From Calamus simplicifolius (taxonomy: Eukaryota; Streptophyta; Magnoliopsida; Arecales; Arecaceae), in NCBI GenBank assembly GCA_900491605.1, contig UESW01004623.1:692172-756171 (forward strand): DNA of 64,000 nucleotides. The letters are read 5' to 3'. Under the pieces are notes generated by a model. It made no database searches. It was not told the DNA's origin and was given only the letters and a program-made list of their open reading frames with translations. A program made the position numbers and the translations under genes. How positions within the stretch are numbered: position 1 is the first letter of the stretch; the number at the start of each line of letters is the position of its first letter. This document shows, piece by piece, positions 23,656 through 34,887 of the stretch.

Positions 23656-24834
23656 ATTCAGCTTGTTCTCATCATTACACTCCCAATCGATCATGGTTCA
23701 GCACATATACAGAGGTTGATGAGGGGGTGTGTAACTCTTGAAGATGATCACCCTTGCAAGGTGGTAGGGATTGGCACAGTGAGGATGAGGATGTTTGATG
23801 GCATGGTGCACACTTTTACTAGCGTGAAGCATGTCCTAGAACTCAAGAAGAATCTGATGTCACTGGGGTATCTAGAGTAGACTGGATACAGCTTTAGTAG
23901 TCATGCCAGGAGTAGAGTTCTAAAAATCTCCAATGAAGCTATAGTGGTGATGAGAGGGAGAAGGCTGAAGAACAACCTATACAGATTGGAGGGCTCTGTG
24001 GTAACCAAAAAATCTAAAGCAGCAGCTATGGAATAGGATTCTCGGAATGTGTACAAGATATGGCATTACCGTATAGGCCACATGGGAGACAGGGGGATGA
24101 AAGAACTGAGCAAGAGAGGGCTACTTTCAGTCCTGAGTGGTGAAGATATGAAGATCTGTAAGCCATGTCAGATAAAAAAGTAGAGGAGAGTGTAGTTCTT
24201 GGTCAGCATAACTAGGAGTGGAGAACCCATGGAGCTAGTACACATGGATGTTTGGGGATTAGCCTCGATTTTCGTAAAAAATGAGATCAGATACTTCATG
24301 ACCCTGATAGATGATTTCTTAAAGAAGCTGTGGATCTACTTCATAAAGGAGAAATTAGAGGTTTTCACCAAGTTTAGAATCTAGAAGGTTGAGATGGAGG
24401 AGCAGGGTAGGAGTGTGAAGTTTATGAGGCCAAACAATGGCGAAGAATACACCAGCAGGGAGTTTCAAAGATTTTATGAGGAGTGGGGTATCAAAAGGCA
24501 TTTCTCGGTGATGAAAACTTCTCAACAAGAAGGGATGGCTGAGAGGATGAACCGAACACTATTAAAAAAAGCAAGATGCTTAAGGCTACAGGCAGGACTT
24601 CCAAAGATGTTTTGGGTTGACGCAGTAGATGTAGTTACCGCATACCAAATTAGATGGAGGCATTCTAGAGAAGATATAGTCTGGAGAGAAGACAAGCCTG
24701 AACCATTTGAGGGTATTTAATTGCATAGCATATGTGCATGTTGCTGCTGAAAAGCGGAGTAAGTTGGATGCTAGGTCTAAGAAGATGGTGTTCCTGGGCT
24801 AGATGTGACCTTCGATGATATCTCATCCTCCATA
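23656..24834 (+). pseudogene. Protease and integrase remnant of copia copy 1
   Basis: NSACSHHYTPNRSWFSTYTEVDEG is the start of the copia protease. 24199-24720 is the integrase core: HMDVWGLASIF (first Asp), RPNNGEEYTS (second Asp lost) and EGMAERMNRTLL. The frame decays into LDARSKKMVFLG at about 24800 and the RT part never follows. Confidence 0.8.
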
Positions 24835-25180
24835 GCGGGATGGTACAGATGCATAGCAGAGACTACAGAAGGTGGAATACGGTAATATTTAAAACATAAC
24901 ACTAGTCAGATGACCTCCTCCTACCCATAGCAGGGATGGTACAGATGCATAGCAGAGACTACAGAAGGTGGAATACGGTAATATTTAAAACATGATAACA
25001 CTAGTCAGATGACCACGGTAACATTTGGAACATGGTAACACTAGTCAGATGACCTTCTACACAGTTGTACCATTGTGAACACGGTAACATTTACCATTGT
25101 GAACACTTGTGAACACGGTACCATTGTGAACACGGTAACATTTACCATTGTGAACACTTGTGAACACGGTAACAGTGGGT
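24835..25180. repeat. Short tandem duplications in the copia remnant
   Basis: A 93-bp block (GGGATGGTACAGATGCATAG...) occurs twice at about 24837 and 24930. It is followed by interleaved copies of TTGTGAACACGGTAACA and ACCATTGTGAACAC up to 25172. Confidence 0.85.
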
Positions 25181-25195
25181 AGAATCACGACGAAA

Positions 25196-25358
25196 AGAAA
25201 TTAGGGGCTATGGGGATTCGAACCCAGGATCAAGGGGTTCAAGGGCAATCACATTACCGTTGTGTCAATCTAATTGTTGGCAACAAAGGATGAAAGCCCA
25301 AGATACTTCTCTAGTAAGTTTGATTTCATTATTGTTCACCAAGGACTAAACCCCAACA
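25196..25358 (+). repeat. Truncated 3' LTR of copia copy 1
   Basis: It starts GAAATTAGGGGCTATGGGG, matching the 3' part of the LTR at about 22498-22650, and ends in the proper ACCCCAACA terminus. Confidence 0.8.
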
Positions 25359-25363
25359 ATGCC

Positions 25364-26478
25364 AGGGGCTTGAGTTCATTTGGGTATGTCTCTCTAGATA
25401 ATCATAAAGTTTGAATTCATATAATTAATTTGGTTAAAAAGTTCAAAGTGTGGAAACTAATAAAAAATTAATATAAATGAAAATATAAACATAAAAAAAT
25501 ATATTGCTATCTCAAAACAGATTACATGCAGATGAAACAAAGGTTCAGAAATAGACATGATAAAGTTCACACTCTCTACACTCTAAATTGCATATTAAAA
25601 TTAAAAATTATCAAATAACTTTTTATTCTATAACCTATCTCTACTTGACACGTTCATGAAAATTGTTCACAAAAGCATCAAGCTACTAAGCATTTGAGAA
25701 TAAATTAGAGAACTATTGCCAAAAGAGATCTGAAATATGATCTTGCTAAAAGTTTGACATGCATTCACAAACACATGTGAGATAGAAGATAATACAACAC
25801 ATATATAGAAGGTGTTCATTAAATAGTGCTATTATAGTGTCATTCTACCATTTCATGTTCTCCCAAGCCTATGTTTCTATTTTTATTTTTTCAAGAACTA
25901 CAACAAAAGGAAGGTTGGCCAAATTGTGGCTGAGCATAATCCATCCATGTCAATGGTAACCAAATCCAGATAACTTCGCCAATTGGACTAGTTAAAAATG
26001 TCTTTCATCTTTTCGTCTCATTAATTTCTATGCTTAATAATGCACATAATTTTTTTATCTGATAAATTATCAAGCCATAAGAGATTTTTTTTATAAAAAA
26101 AATAAGTGATTCTTCTATCAATTATATGAGATAACAATAGCACTCATCCATACTATTATTCTTCAAAATAAGTAAATAAACGGGTAAGTGACTATATAAT
26201 ATAAATGATTAAAAGTAAATTAGTGAATCAATCTATAAAATATATATATATATTCGAAAGGTTTCTTAACTACTCCACTGTTTCATAAGACTGAAAAGTA
26301 GAAAAGAGATATTTTGATGTTGATGAAACATGGTGACAAGTTAGGTAGCGTTCTCCCCTATCTAACATCTAATATTTCTCATTGCTACGTGTTCGTCTCA
26401 AACTGACGTTATAAGATGTCATCATGGAGGCAAAAAAATAAAAAAAGAAGAATAAGAAGAAGAAAGTGATATAATTAC
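25364..26478. other. Intron 1 of AKR gene A next to exon 1
   Basis: AT-rich unique-looking DNA. No gene, RNA or repeat seen. Confidence 0.5.
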
Positions 26479-26789
26479 TGGAGGCTCCTCTGAAGGGCCG
26501 GGAGCACGAAGTCATGGTGCGCATCGCTGCACCATAGCTTGGAGGTGATGAAGAGCTCAGCTCGCGACTTGATGAGGCCACGGTGCAAGGCTTCGGCGAT
26601 GGCTTCTCCAAGGGGCTTCTCCGATCGGTAGAGACTGGCAGTGTCGAAGTGGCGGTAGCCAAGTTCGATGGCATGGAGGATGGCTTGCTTTGTGCACTCC
26701 GGCGCAAAGGGGTAGGCCGCCGTGCCCATGCCCACAAGTGGAAAATCCCGGGAGCCTGAGCTCAGCGGCACCTCTGGAATGCTCACCAT
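26479..26789 (-). CDS. AKR gene A, exon 1 (NADPH-dependent aldo-keto reductase, AKR4-like)
   Basis: Gene A is read as 26789-26479, 11948-11705 and 11625-11446. Exon 1 starts with ATG at 26789 (MVSIPEVPLSSG), is 311 nt long and ends at a GTAATT donor in phase 2, which fits exon 2. Visible active-site residues are Asp49 (YRHFDTA), Tyr54 (SLYRSE), Lys84 (ITSKLW) and, in exon 2, His117. The family is cytosolic NAD(P)H-dependent carbonyl reductases with a TIM barrel. The closest known plant types are the AKR4 group (chalcone reductase, codeinone reductase-like, deoxymugineic acid synthase); the substrate cannot be told. Exons 1-3 give 245 intact codons. Intron 1 is 14.5 kb and almost filled by two retrotransposons. 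Exon 4, with the cofactor-binding Lys-Ser-X-Asn motif, is not in the window, so activity is uncertain. Confidence 0.85.
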
Positions 26790-26830
26790 CTTTAATGACT
26801 CTCAAGTTTCATCTGCTAGCCAGAATCTGT

Positions 26831-26867
26831 CTTTTTATATGCATAACTTCCCTCTGTCTATATATAA
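26831..26867 (-). promoter_or_regulatory. Candidate TATA region of AKR gene A
   Basis: On the minus strand TATAAAAAG (26839-26831) lies about 42-50 nt upstream of the ATG and TTATATATAG (26867-26858) about 70 nt upstream. Either could serve; the leader would be short. Confidence 0.4.
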
Positions 26868-28018
26868 TCTATATACGAGGCTTCCATAGCTTCACGAGCT
26901 ATAAGATTATTAATTTCACAAGCTGTTTGATTCCTGACACTTGTCAAATGAATAGTCTAGTTTGCCGTTGGAAGTTTAGCATAGAATCGATCAGGATGGA
27001 AGAATCCTATGTGATTGGAATTAAGTAATTCAGGGAGAGGATGTGGCTGTATTTTTTTGAAAAAACTTATTCTCCTTGTTTTTTTTTGGTCCACTTGTGA
27101 AGGCTTCTTGTGATTAACGGGGCCCGCGTTGGAGATCTGATTTCACGAGGTGATGACAAGGGGGCCCGGCCTTGTCCGGATGTTTCCTTGGAGCACATCG
27201 ACCTTGGCCATTATTATTTTGTGTTTTTGTTCTTGGTTAGTTTCTGTACTTCAGCATCTCTAGTAGAAGAAAAAGTTTACATACATGGCACCAATCAAGC
27301 TTTTCTGAACTTGTGAAGCTGGGCGAATGATCCGAAGTGGGGCGCCGGCGCAAAAGATTATAATATTCTAAACATATGGAGGAGAAATTATCTGATGCAT
27401 GGACTGCTCATGGCTGTGACCTGTGGACTGGACCCCTCATTTGTGTACTTAGCGAGAGAGTTCTGGACTCTCCATGATATATATGGGCATAGTAAGTTGG
27501 TTGCCCATATATTTTCCTTGATGTTCAGAGAGATCAGACACTCTCATGGCAATTCTTCAACCATCTAAGGATGAAAAGAGTAGTTTGATAACTAGAGATT
27601 GAGTCCACCAATAGATTAACTCAAGATGATCTTTCATCCAAATGAGCCATCTACTTGCTTTTCCAACAAACAAATATTCTACTTGTTTTTCTCTTTGTAT
27701 GGAAAACAACTGAATAGCATCCACTCATTTTTATATATAAATATATGGCAATGGATAATTCCATCATTTATAATAAAACAAAAGTCACAAGAAGATTTTT
27801 AAACACCATTGTTCTCTCAACATTCCATCGATTATAATTTGTTATTATTTCAGCTTGCATACTTTCTTCTACATTGATAGTTACATTGAACCTATGAAGA
27901 AGATAGAAGAATTATATTAGTTAGGGTTGCATAAGACACAAGGGAAAGAAAAATGACTGAATAATATCATCATAAAATTATTAGATTTCTCTAAAATCGC
28001 AATCTTTACTGAATTTTA
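26868..28018. other. Intergenic DNA between AKR genes B and A
   Basis: Presumed upstream region of gene A and 3' flank of gene B. No further gene recognised; the short open frame at 27110-27316 has no family features. Confidence 0.5.
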
Positions 28019-28249
28019 TCACTCCTCAAAGCTGTCAATGTCTGATAGGCAAGGCGTTTTGATAGACCCTCCATGAGAGAGTACAGCTTGTATGGGATAT
28101 TTCTTATATTGCGGAATTTGACTTATCTTTTGGCATTCTTCCTCACTTAGCTCCCAATCAAAGATTTTGATATTCTCTTTGAGCCTTTCCTTGTTGAAAC
28201 TTTTCACTACCATGCTCACTCCTTGTTGGTATATCCATCTCAGGGAAAC
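28019..28249 (-). CDS. AKR gene B, exon 4
   Basis: 77 codons including the stop TGA (28021-28019), with acceptor ATTAG before GTT at 28249. VVKSFNKERLKENIKIFDWELSEEE carries the Lys-Ser-X-Asn-X-X-Arg motif (residues 261-267) that binds the 2'-phosphate of NADPH in the family. The C-terminus ends SDIDSFEE. Confidence 0.9.
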   Translation of the reverse strand, partial: VSLRWIYQQGVSMVVKSFNKERLKENIKIFDWELSEEECQKISQIPQYKKYPIQAVLSHGGSIKTPCLSDIDSFEE

Positions 28250-28891
28250 CTAATGGAAAATTCAAATTAGAACAAAATAAAGAATGATAAAGTATCAATT
28301 ATCAATATATATGATATTAACTTATTGGTGCTTTTGAGAAGAATCTAGCTTCTTATATCCAGAGATATCATCTCAATCATTGTGCTAGACTTGCTATCCA
28401 CAAACGAACCTTCAGGTTTCATGGCAAATCATTCATAAATTTATTTTGGCCTATAACCAGAATCAACTAGCTTTGAAATCTTCTGAAAATACTTTTGTGA
28501 TTGACGAAGAGCTCTTGGCTTAAAGTGTTCTTAATTAATGATGATGATGATAGTGATGACATCCATACTTTATTATTTAAAAGTTTTCTTTATGATTTTA
28601 CCATTATATTCAAACCTATCACTTCTAACATAAAAGAATTTTGATCATACAATATCTTAGCACATTAAATATGGTATAGGACTTGTCGTGGGTTGCGCTG
28701 GGCTATCGAAAATGGATGACTCCAAGTAAGCGGCAGACTCGCCACCAAGCATGTCGAAAACAAATCATGTAATTAATGAAGTTAAAAAGAAAAGTTTAGA
28801 TGTGCAAAGTCTGTCTGAAAACAACTGATTTCAATTAAAATAGCTGCAGTTTAAAGTTCATGTTGAAAATCAAAAAAGGCTCGATGAGCAC
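28250..28891. other. Intron 3 of AKR gene B
   Basis: 642 nt, AT-rich, with GT at 28891 and AG at 28250. Nothing else seen. Confidence 0.7.
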
Positions 28892-29071
28892 CTGAGCCAG
28901 GCTCTTTCCCTTAGCTTTAGCTATCTCTGTGAGCACGTCTGACTCCATCACTAGGTTCTTGCTCCATGAAAAATTTTGGCCTCCTATAGGAGAATAAGCA
29001 GTCACAAGTATGCCCTTCTCATTGCAGAATTCCCTCAATTTCTTCTGTTGCCAAAGTGGACTCATCTCCAC
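28892..29071 (-). CDS. AKR gene B, exon 3
   Basis: 180 nt, VEMSPLWQQKKLREF to GKSLAQ, donor GTGCTC at 28891. Intron 2 upstream is 90 nt. Confidence 0.9.
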
Positions 29072-29161
29072 CTACAAAGTATTAATTCCTCTTGTTAGCA
29101 TCAAGACAAAAGATTTAATTAATGCTTTCCCTTATAGAATAATAACCAGTAACCAACAAAC

Positions 29162-29405
29162 CTGGTTCACAGCCGGAGGTATTTCAGCAAATCCAAGCAA
29201 TTCTTCTAATTTCTTTCTTGAGAAATTGCTAACCCCAATTGACTTTACCAAACCAAGCTTTTGGCACGCTTCCATTGCTTCCCATACCGGCTTCAAGTCA
29301 AAGGGAAGAATGCTTTCTTCATTTATAGGGACATCATATGACCCAGGCTTTAAGCACATAGGCCAATGGATAAGATAGAGATCAAGGTAATCCAATTGGA
29401 GATTT
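29162..29405 (-). CDS. AKR gene B, exon 2
   Basis: 244 nt, acceptor GTGCAG before 29405, donor GTTTG at 29161. It contains YLIHWP with the active-site His117, and LGLVKSIGVSNFSRKKLEELL. Confidence 0.9.
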
Positions 29406-29575
29406 CTGCACCATGAGTAAATTAAAAATATCAAAAGAATACATGGTTATAAGAAGGAATGCTGAACTAAGGTAATTCTCAATTGGGAAAGTCTGCACCA
29501 TGAACAAATTAAACTTTCAAAAGATTATGTGCTTATAAGATGAAACGCTGAATATGGTTATAGCATTTGGCTGCA
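29388..29575. repeat. Partial tandem duplication across the exon 2 acceptor of AKR gene B
   Basis: The segment covering the first bases of exon 2 and the intron next to it (GTAATCCAATTGG...GCACCATGAG...GAATGCTGAA) recurs, diverged, at about 29471-29568. The second copy keeps a GTGCAG acceptor but not the exon reading frame. Confidence 0.6.
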
Positions 29576-30211
29576 CTGATTGTCCATTAGGAGGTTCTAT
29601 TTTCAAATTTTAAGATGTGCTTTCCCATGTGTTCGACAAGAGTAATTATTCCATAAATCGACTGATTGGTGCTGCTCCTACTTCCATTTTCAAAAAAAAA
29701 AAAAAAAAAAGAGGAAAGGAAAGGAAAGAAGAGATGTATGAAAATAAGTAATAAAATAAAGGAGCAATAACATTTCAGTATTCCAACTTTATTCTGATGC
29801 AAAAAGCCTTTTGTTGCTACTTTTGATTTAGACGACTTCCTAAAGTTATTCACTCTTTATTTTTTTTTTTCCCCGATCCTGATATTTGCCAACAATTTTC
29901 ATTGTGAGGTTCTTGTTTAGGGAAAAAAATATAGGGGCTTTAGATATTTGGTTTCTTAATTAGGTTTAATATAAGGATTTGTTAGATAAAAAAAAAGGAG
30001 CATTCTATATATGCATAATTTTCATCATAAAATCACAATTGGATGGTATGATTGCTTGAAATAATGCTGTTACAATATTCAATAATTTAAAGTACATTTG
30101 TGATTCAGTTTCTAAGATTGATTCAAACTTTCTAATTTTTTAATTTAAAACTGTCAATACATAGCCATTAAAGGTAACGAATCAATTGTTGGGAAAGTGA
30201 TATAAGAGATT

Positions 30212-30508
30212 TGTTGGGCCTGGTGTGGTGCTATCAAGGCCCAGGGGGGCTAACTTGTATTGTGCTGGGTTTGAGTCCAAGGGTTGAGACTAAATCAAGT
30301 CACGGGTGTACACGGGCTTGGGGATTAGTTTAATCTCATTCGATTAGTCCATGAGAGTTTTTGTTGAGTTTGGGCCTGGCCCACTTCGTGGATGTATTTA
30401 AACTCTAGCTCTAGGGTTTGAAGGAATAGAGAACATATTCTTTTCTCCCAGAAATCCTTTCTCTCATAGCAGGGTGGCCCTATAATTTTCTCCTCATCTC
30501 CTTCTTCC

Positions 30509-30545
<37 letters not shown>

Positions 30546-31091
30546 CTTTCCCGTCCAAGAAGTTGCTGAAGGCTTCACGGTGTCTCTTGGAAGACGTGTG
30601 TTCAGCCGTCGCATGAAGGTGTCACGTGGTGAAGGCTTCACGGTGTGGGAAGAAGATCCAACGGTCTTGGTTTCTCCCAAAGGATGTACGTGAAGAGGGC
30701 CACACGTTCCATGCATTAAAGAAGCAGCCGTTTCTTTTTGGGAATCAATTCCAGGAAGCGTCTTGAAACAGAAGCGGGCGGACGTGACTCACGCGTGACG
30801 TCTTCATGGAGGACGTGAAAGTGGGAACGAAGAAGGAAGTTACAAGCCAAGAATGTCAAAGAAGCCGATCAACATGCTTTGGAGACTTTGGAGGAAACCG
30901 CGGTGGGTTTCGAAGGGTAAAGAAAATGGGGCCGTGGTAGTTGTTCAAGAACGGATATGTTACCGCTGCACCAATCTTGAATCTTGGATCAAGAGACTAC
31001 ATACCTATTGTTGATAACAAAGGGTGAAAGCCTGATTACTTCTCCAGCGGGGTTGATCCCATTGCTGTTCATCAAGGATTGAACCTCAACA
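30212..31091 (+). repeat. 5' LTR of copia copy 2
   Basis: It runs TGTTGGGCCTGGTGTGG...CTCAACA and includes a (CT)n run at about 30511-30542. Confidence 0.9.
30511..30542. repeat. (CT)n microsatellite
   Basis: About 16 TC/CT units within the LTR; the matching run in the 3' LTR is shorter and itself part of a local duplication (34266-34338). Confidence 0.9.
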
Positions 31092-31093
31092 AG

Positions 31094-31106
31094 TGGTATC
31101 AGAGCC
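31094..31106 (+). other. Primer binding site of copia copy 2
   Basis: TGGTATCAGAGCC, complementary to the 3' end of initiator-Met tRNA, 2 nt after the LTR. Confidence 0.9.
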
Positions 31107-31273
31107 TAGTTCAGAAGAAGTTGTTTGGAGAACTTAAAGCCTGGTTTAGGAACAAGAATAAGTTGTTTGGAGATCTTCAAGGATTGAAACAATTTCAACA
31201 AGGTCCATCAAGGTACTTCTGAATTTTCTAAAATTTATTTTTATGTTATTTTTGTTTTGGTTGAGATCTTACC

Positions 31274-31984
31274 ATGGGTAGTAGCATAAAAATATATTTT
31301 GAAAAGTTTGATGGGAAGGAAAATTTCTCCAAGTGGAAAGTCTGGGTAGAGAATCTTCTTGTGCAACAGGGTTTAGATCTGGCTTTGGAGAAAAGGCCAG
31401 ATGGGATGACAGATAAGCAGTGGATGTTGTTGGAGAAGAAGGCATGTTCAGCAATCAGGGGATGTCTGGCGGATTCAGTCATTTATTCAGTGCTAGAGGA
31501 GAAGACCCCGAAGGGACTCTGGTCGAAGTTGCAAGCCCTCTATATGGGAAAAAATATGTGCAACAAGTTGATGTTGAAGAAGCGCCTCTATAGCCTTCAG
31601 ATGTCAGAAGGTGGAGATGTGCTGAGCCACATCCAGGTGTTCGACCAGGTGAGCAATGAATTGCTAAATGTCGGGGTCAAGATGGAGGAGGAAGATAAGG
31701 CACTTTTGTTATTATGTTCGCTGCCCACATCACATGACTCATTGATCACGACGCTCCTCTACGGGAAGGAGACATTATTCTATGAAGATATTGTTTCGGT
31801 ACTTCGGACAAATGAGTAGAGGGAGAGGATGACCAAGGAAGCTGTTCCCTAGGAGGGTCTATCAGTTGAGGAAAGGTCAGGCAGAGGCAGGGACAGGAGC
31901 AGGCCTAGGGGACGGTTACAATCCAGGAAGGCTAAGTGCTACAAGTGTGATGAGGTAGAACATTTTAAAAGGGATTGTCCTAAG
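31274..31984 (+). pseudogene. Gag of copia copy 2
   Basis: ATG at 31274 (MGSSIKIYFEKFDGKENFSKW). The copia gag domain is followed by an intact knuckle C-X2-C-X4-H-X4-C (CYKCDEVEHFKRDC, near 31939). Two TAG codons, at 31817 and 31850, stand where CAG (Gln) is expected, so the frame is otherwise open into protease. Confidence 0.85.
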
Positions 31985-33501
31985 TTGAAAAAGAGAGAAA
32001 AGGGAAGATCTGAGTCTGTGAGTACAGTTGCAGGACAAGAGATGGAGGATGATCTCTTGGTGGTATTAGATGGTCACAGTCACAGTACAGAGATGTGGAC
32101 CTTGGATTCAGCTTGTTCTCATCATTACACTCCCAATCGATCGTGGTTCAGTACTTACACAGAGGTTGATGAGGGGTGTGTGGCTCTTGGGGATGATCAC
32201 CCTTGCAAGGTGGCAGGGATTGGCACAGTGAGGGTGAGGATGTTTGATAGCATGGTGCACATTCTTACCAGCGTGAAGCATATCCCAGAACTCAAGAAGA
32301 ATCTTGTGTCATCGGGATACCTGGAGCAGACAGGATGCAACTTTAGCAGTCATGCCAGGAGTGGAGTTTTGAACATCTCCAATGGAGCTATGGTGGTGAT
32401 GAGAGGGAGAAGGTTGGAGGGCTTTATGGTGACAGAAAAATCTGAGGCAGCAGCTATGGAACAGGATCCTCGAGATGTGTACATGATATGACATTACCGT
32501 CTAGGCCACATGGAAGACAGGGGATGAAAGAACTGAGCAAGAGAGGACTACTTTCGGACCTAAGTGGTAGAGTTATGGAGATCTGTGAGCCATGCCAGAT
32601 GGAGAAGTAGAGGAGTGTGCAGTTTTTGGTCAGCACAGCTAGGAGTGCAGAACCCCTGGAGTTAGTACATATGGATGTTTGGGGACCAGCCCCGGTTTCT
32701 GCAAGGAATGGGGCCAGATACTTTTTTACCTTGATAGATGATTTCTCAGGAAAGCAGTGGATCTACTTTATGAAGGAGAAATCAAAGGTCTTCACCCAGT
32801 TCAGAATCTGGAAGGCTAAGGTGGAGAAGGAGCAGGGTAGGAGTATGAAGTGTCTGAGGTCAAACAGTGGCGAGGAATATACCAGCAGGGAGTTTCAGAG
32901 ATTTTATGAGGAGTGGGGCATCAAAAGACACTTTTCGGTAATGAAAACTTCTCAACAGGAAGGAGTGGCTGAGAGAATGAACAGAACACTGTTGAAAAAA
33001 GCAAGGTGCTTGAGGCTGCAGGCAGGGCTTCTAAAGATATTCTGGGTTGACGTAGTAGGTACAGCTAGCTACTTGGTCAATCGATCACCGCACACCAGGT
33101 TCGATGGAGGCATTCCAGAGGAGATATGGTCTGGATGGAAGGCAAACCTGAACCATCTGAGGGTGTTTGGATGCACGACATATGTGCATGTTGGTGCTGG
33201 AGAGCGAAGTAAGTTGGATGCTAGGTCTAAGAAGATGGTGTTCCTAGGCTACCCGCATGGAATCAAGGGGTATTGGTTGTGGGATCCCTTGGAGAAGAAG
33301 GTTTTCATCAGCAGAGATGTGGCCTTAGATGAGAGCTCGATTCTTCAAAGCAGAGATGGTATAGATGCACAGCAGGGACTACAGGAGGTGGAATACAATA
33401 ACACTAGTCAGATAACCTCCTACGCAGTCGTGTCATTTGCTAGTGGACCAGGAGGATTTGAGATTCAGGTAGAGAGGACTGACAGAGGGGTAAGAAGCTA
33501 G
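31985..33501 (+). pseudogene. Protease and integrase of copia copy 2
   Basis: Protease: WTLDSACSHHYTPNRSWF, with Asp-Ser-Ala in place of the usual Asp-Ser/Thr-Gly triad. A GAG pre-integrase segment (HYRLGHMEDRG) follows a TGA at 32489 (Trp expected) and a one-base deletion near 32520. Integrase 32617-33501: first Asp in HMDVWGP, the second in the region LRSNSGEEYTS replaced by Asn, Glu in GVAERMNRTL. The catalytic triad is therefore broken. Confidence 0.85.
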
Positions 33502-33966
33502 GAAGTTCTGCACGATGCAGCTGAGCAGAGGACTCAGGAGGATGCAGCTGGGCAGGGGACTGATACTGGGATCGCACTGCACAGGCCCAGGAGAAATGTG
33601 CGACCACCAGTTCGATACGGCTTCGAGGATTCTATGTCATATGCCTTGGTGACAGCGAATGAAGACCCTTACACCTATCAGAAGGCTGTGGAGAGCCAGA
33701 ACAGCCACGATAGAGATAGGTGGATCCAGGCTATGGCAGAAGATGCAGGCTATGGCAGAGGAGATGCAGTCTCTCTTCAAGACTGGCACGTGGCAGGTCG
33801 TCCAGCTGCCACAAGGAAAGAAACCCATTGATTGCAAATGGGTTTATCAACAAGAAGAATCCAACAATGCATTGACCAAGGTTCTTTCACGAGATAGCTT
33901 TCGTAGGGATTGCAGCTGATGGATGTGGCGGACGTGCTGAGGCCTTGAAAGCACCAAGATGGAGAT
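33502..33966 (+). pseudogene. RT start joined to RNase H end, copia copy 2
   Basis: RPPVRYGFEDSMSYALVTANEDPYTYQKAV and PIDCKWVYQQEE are the beginning of the copia RT. They run directly, at about 33860, into NALTKVLSRDSFRRD, which belongs to the end of RNase H. About 1.3 kb of RT and RNase H is thus missing by one internal deletion. Confidence 0.8.
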
Positions 33967-34887
33967 TGTTGGGCCTGGTGTGGTGCTATCAAGGCCCAGG
34001 GGGGCTAACTTATATTGGGCTGGATTTGAGTCCAGGGGTTAATATTAAATCAAGTCACGAGTGTACATGGGCTTGGGGATTAGTTTAATCTCATTGGGTT
34101 AGTCCATGCAAGTTTTTGTTGAGTCTGGGCATGGTCCACTTCGTGGATGTATTTAAACTCTAGCTCTAGGGTTTGAAGGAATAGAGAACATATTCTTTTC
34201 TCCCATAAATCCTTTCTCTCATCGCAGGGCGGCAGCCCTATAATTTTCTCCTTATCTCCTTCTTCCTATTCTCTCTCTCTCTCTGATCTTTCCCGTCCAG
34301 GAAGTCATCTCCTTCTTCCTATTCTCTCTCTCTGATCTTTCTCATCTAGGAAGTTGCTGGAGGCTTCACGGTGTCTCCTAGAAGACGTGATCGCGTGAAG
34401 GTGTCGCGTGGTGAAGGCTTCGTGGTGTGGGAAGAAGTGGTGAAGGCTTCGTGGTGTGGGAAGAAGATCCAACGGTCTTGGTTTCTCCTGGAGGACGTAC
34501 GTGAAGAGGGCCACACGTTCCATGCATTAAAGAAGCAGCCGTTTCTTTTTGGGAATTAATTCGTCTTGAAACAAAAGCGGGCGGATGTGACTCATGCGTG
34601 ACGATGGACGGGAAGGTGGGAAAGAAGAGGGAAGTTACAAGCCAAGAAAGTCAAAGAAGTCGGTCAACAGGCTTTGGAGACTTTGGAGGAAACAGCGGTG
34701 GGTTCTGAACCGTAAAGAAAAAGGGGCTATGGTGGTTGTTCAAGAATGGATAAGTTACCACTGTACCAATCTTGAATCTTGGATCAAGAGACTACACACC
34801 TATTGTTGATAACAAAGGATAAAAGCCCAGATTACCTCTCCAGCGGGATTGATCCTATTGCTGTTCATCAAGGACTAAACCCCAACA
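33967..34887 (+). repeat. 3' LTR of copia copy 2
   Basis: It runs TGTTGGGCCTGGTG...ACCCCAACA. It is about 40 bp longer than the 5' LTR, partly because of small tandem duplications at about 34266-34335 and 34410-34465. Confidence 0.9.

Larger units (their letters stand above)
21808..25358 (+). mobile_element. Decayed Ty1/copia element (copy 1 of the TGTTGGGCCTG family) in intron 1 of AKR gene A
   Basis: The 5' LTR is 21808-22650, the primer site is at 22653, gag starts at 22783, and integrase remnants run to about 24830. RT and RNase H are gone and only the last 163 bp of the 3' LTR (25196-25358) remain. Flanks ATGCT and ATGCC are likely a 5-bp target duplication with one change. It is the same family as the element at 30212-34887. 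Confidence 0.85.
30212..34887 (+). mobile_element. Ty1/copia element (copy 2 of the TGTTGGGCCTG family) in intron 1 of AKR gene B
   Basis: LTRs are 30212-31091 (880 bp) and 33967-34887 (921 bp), with a primer site at 31094 and a purine tract before 33967. Flanks AGATT and AGATC fit a 5-bp target duplication with one change. Gag, protease and integrase are present in one frame with a few stops; RT and RNase H are deleted, so the copy is non-autonomous. It points opposite to gene B. Confidence 0.9.

Noticed and set aside
27110..27316. 68-codon open frame with a hydrophobic stretch
   Set aside because: Short, no recognisable family, no splice or promoter support, in the intergenic region upstream of AKR gene A.
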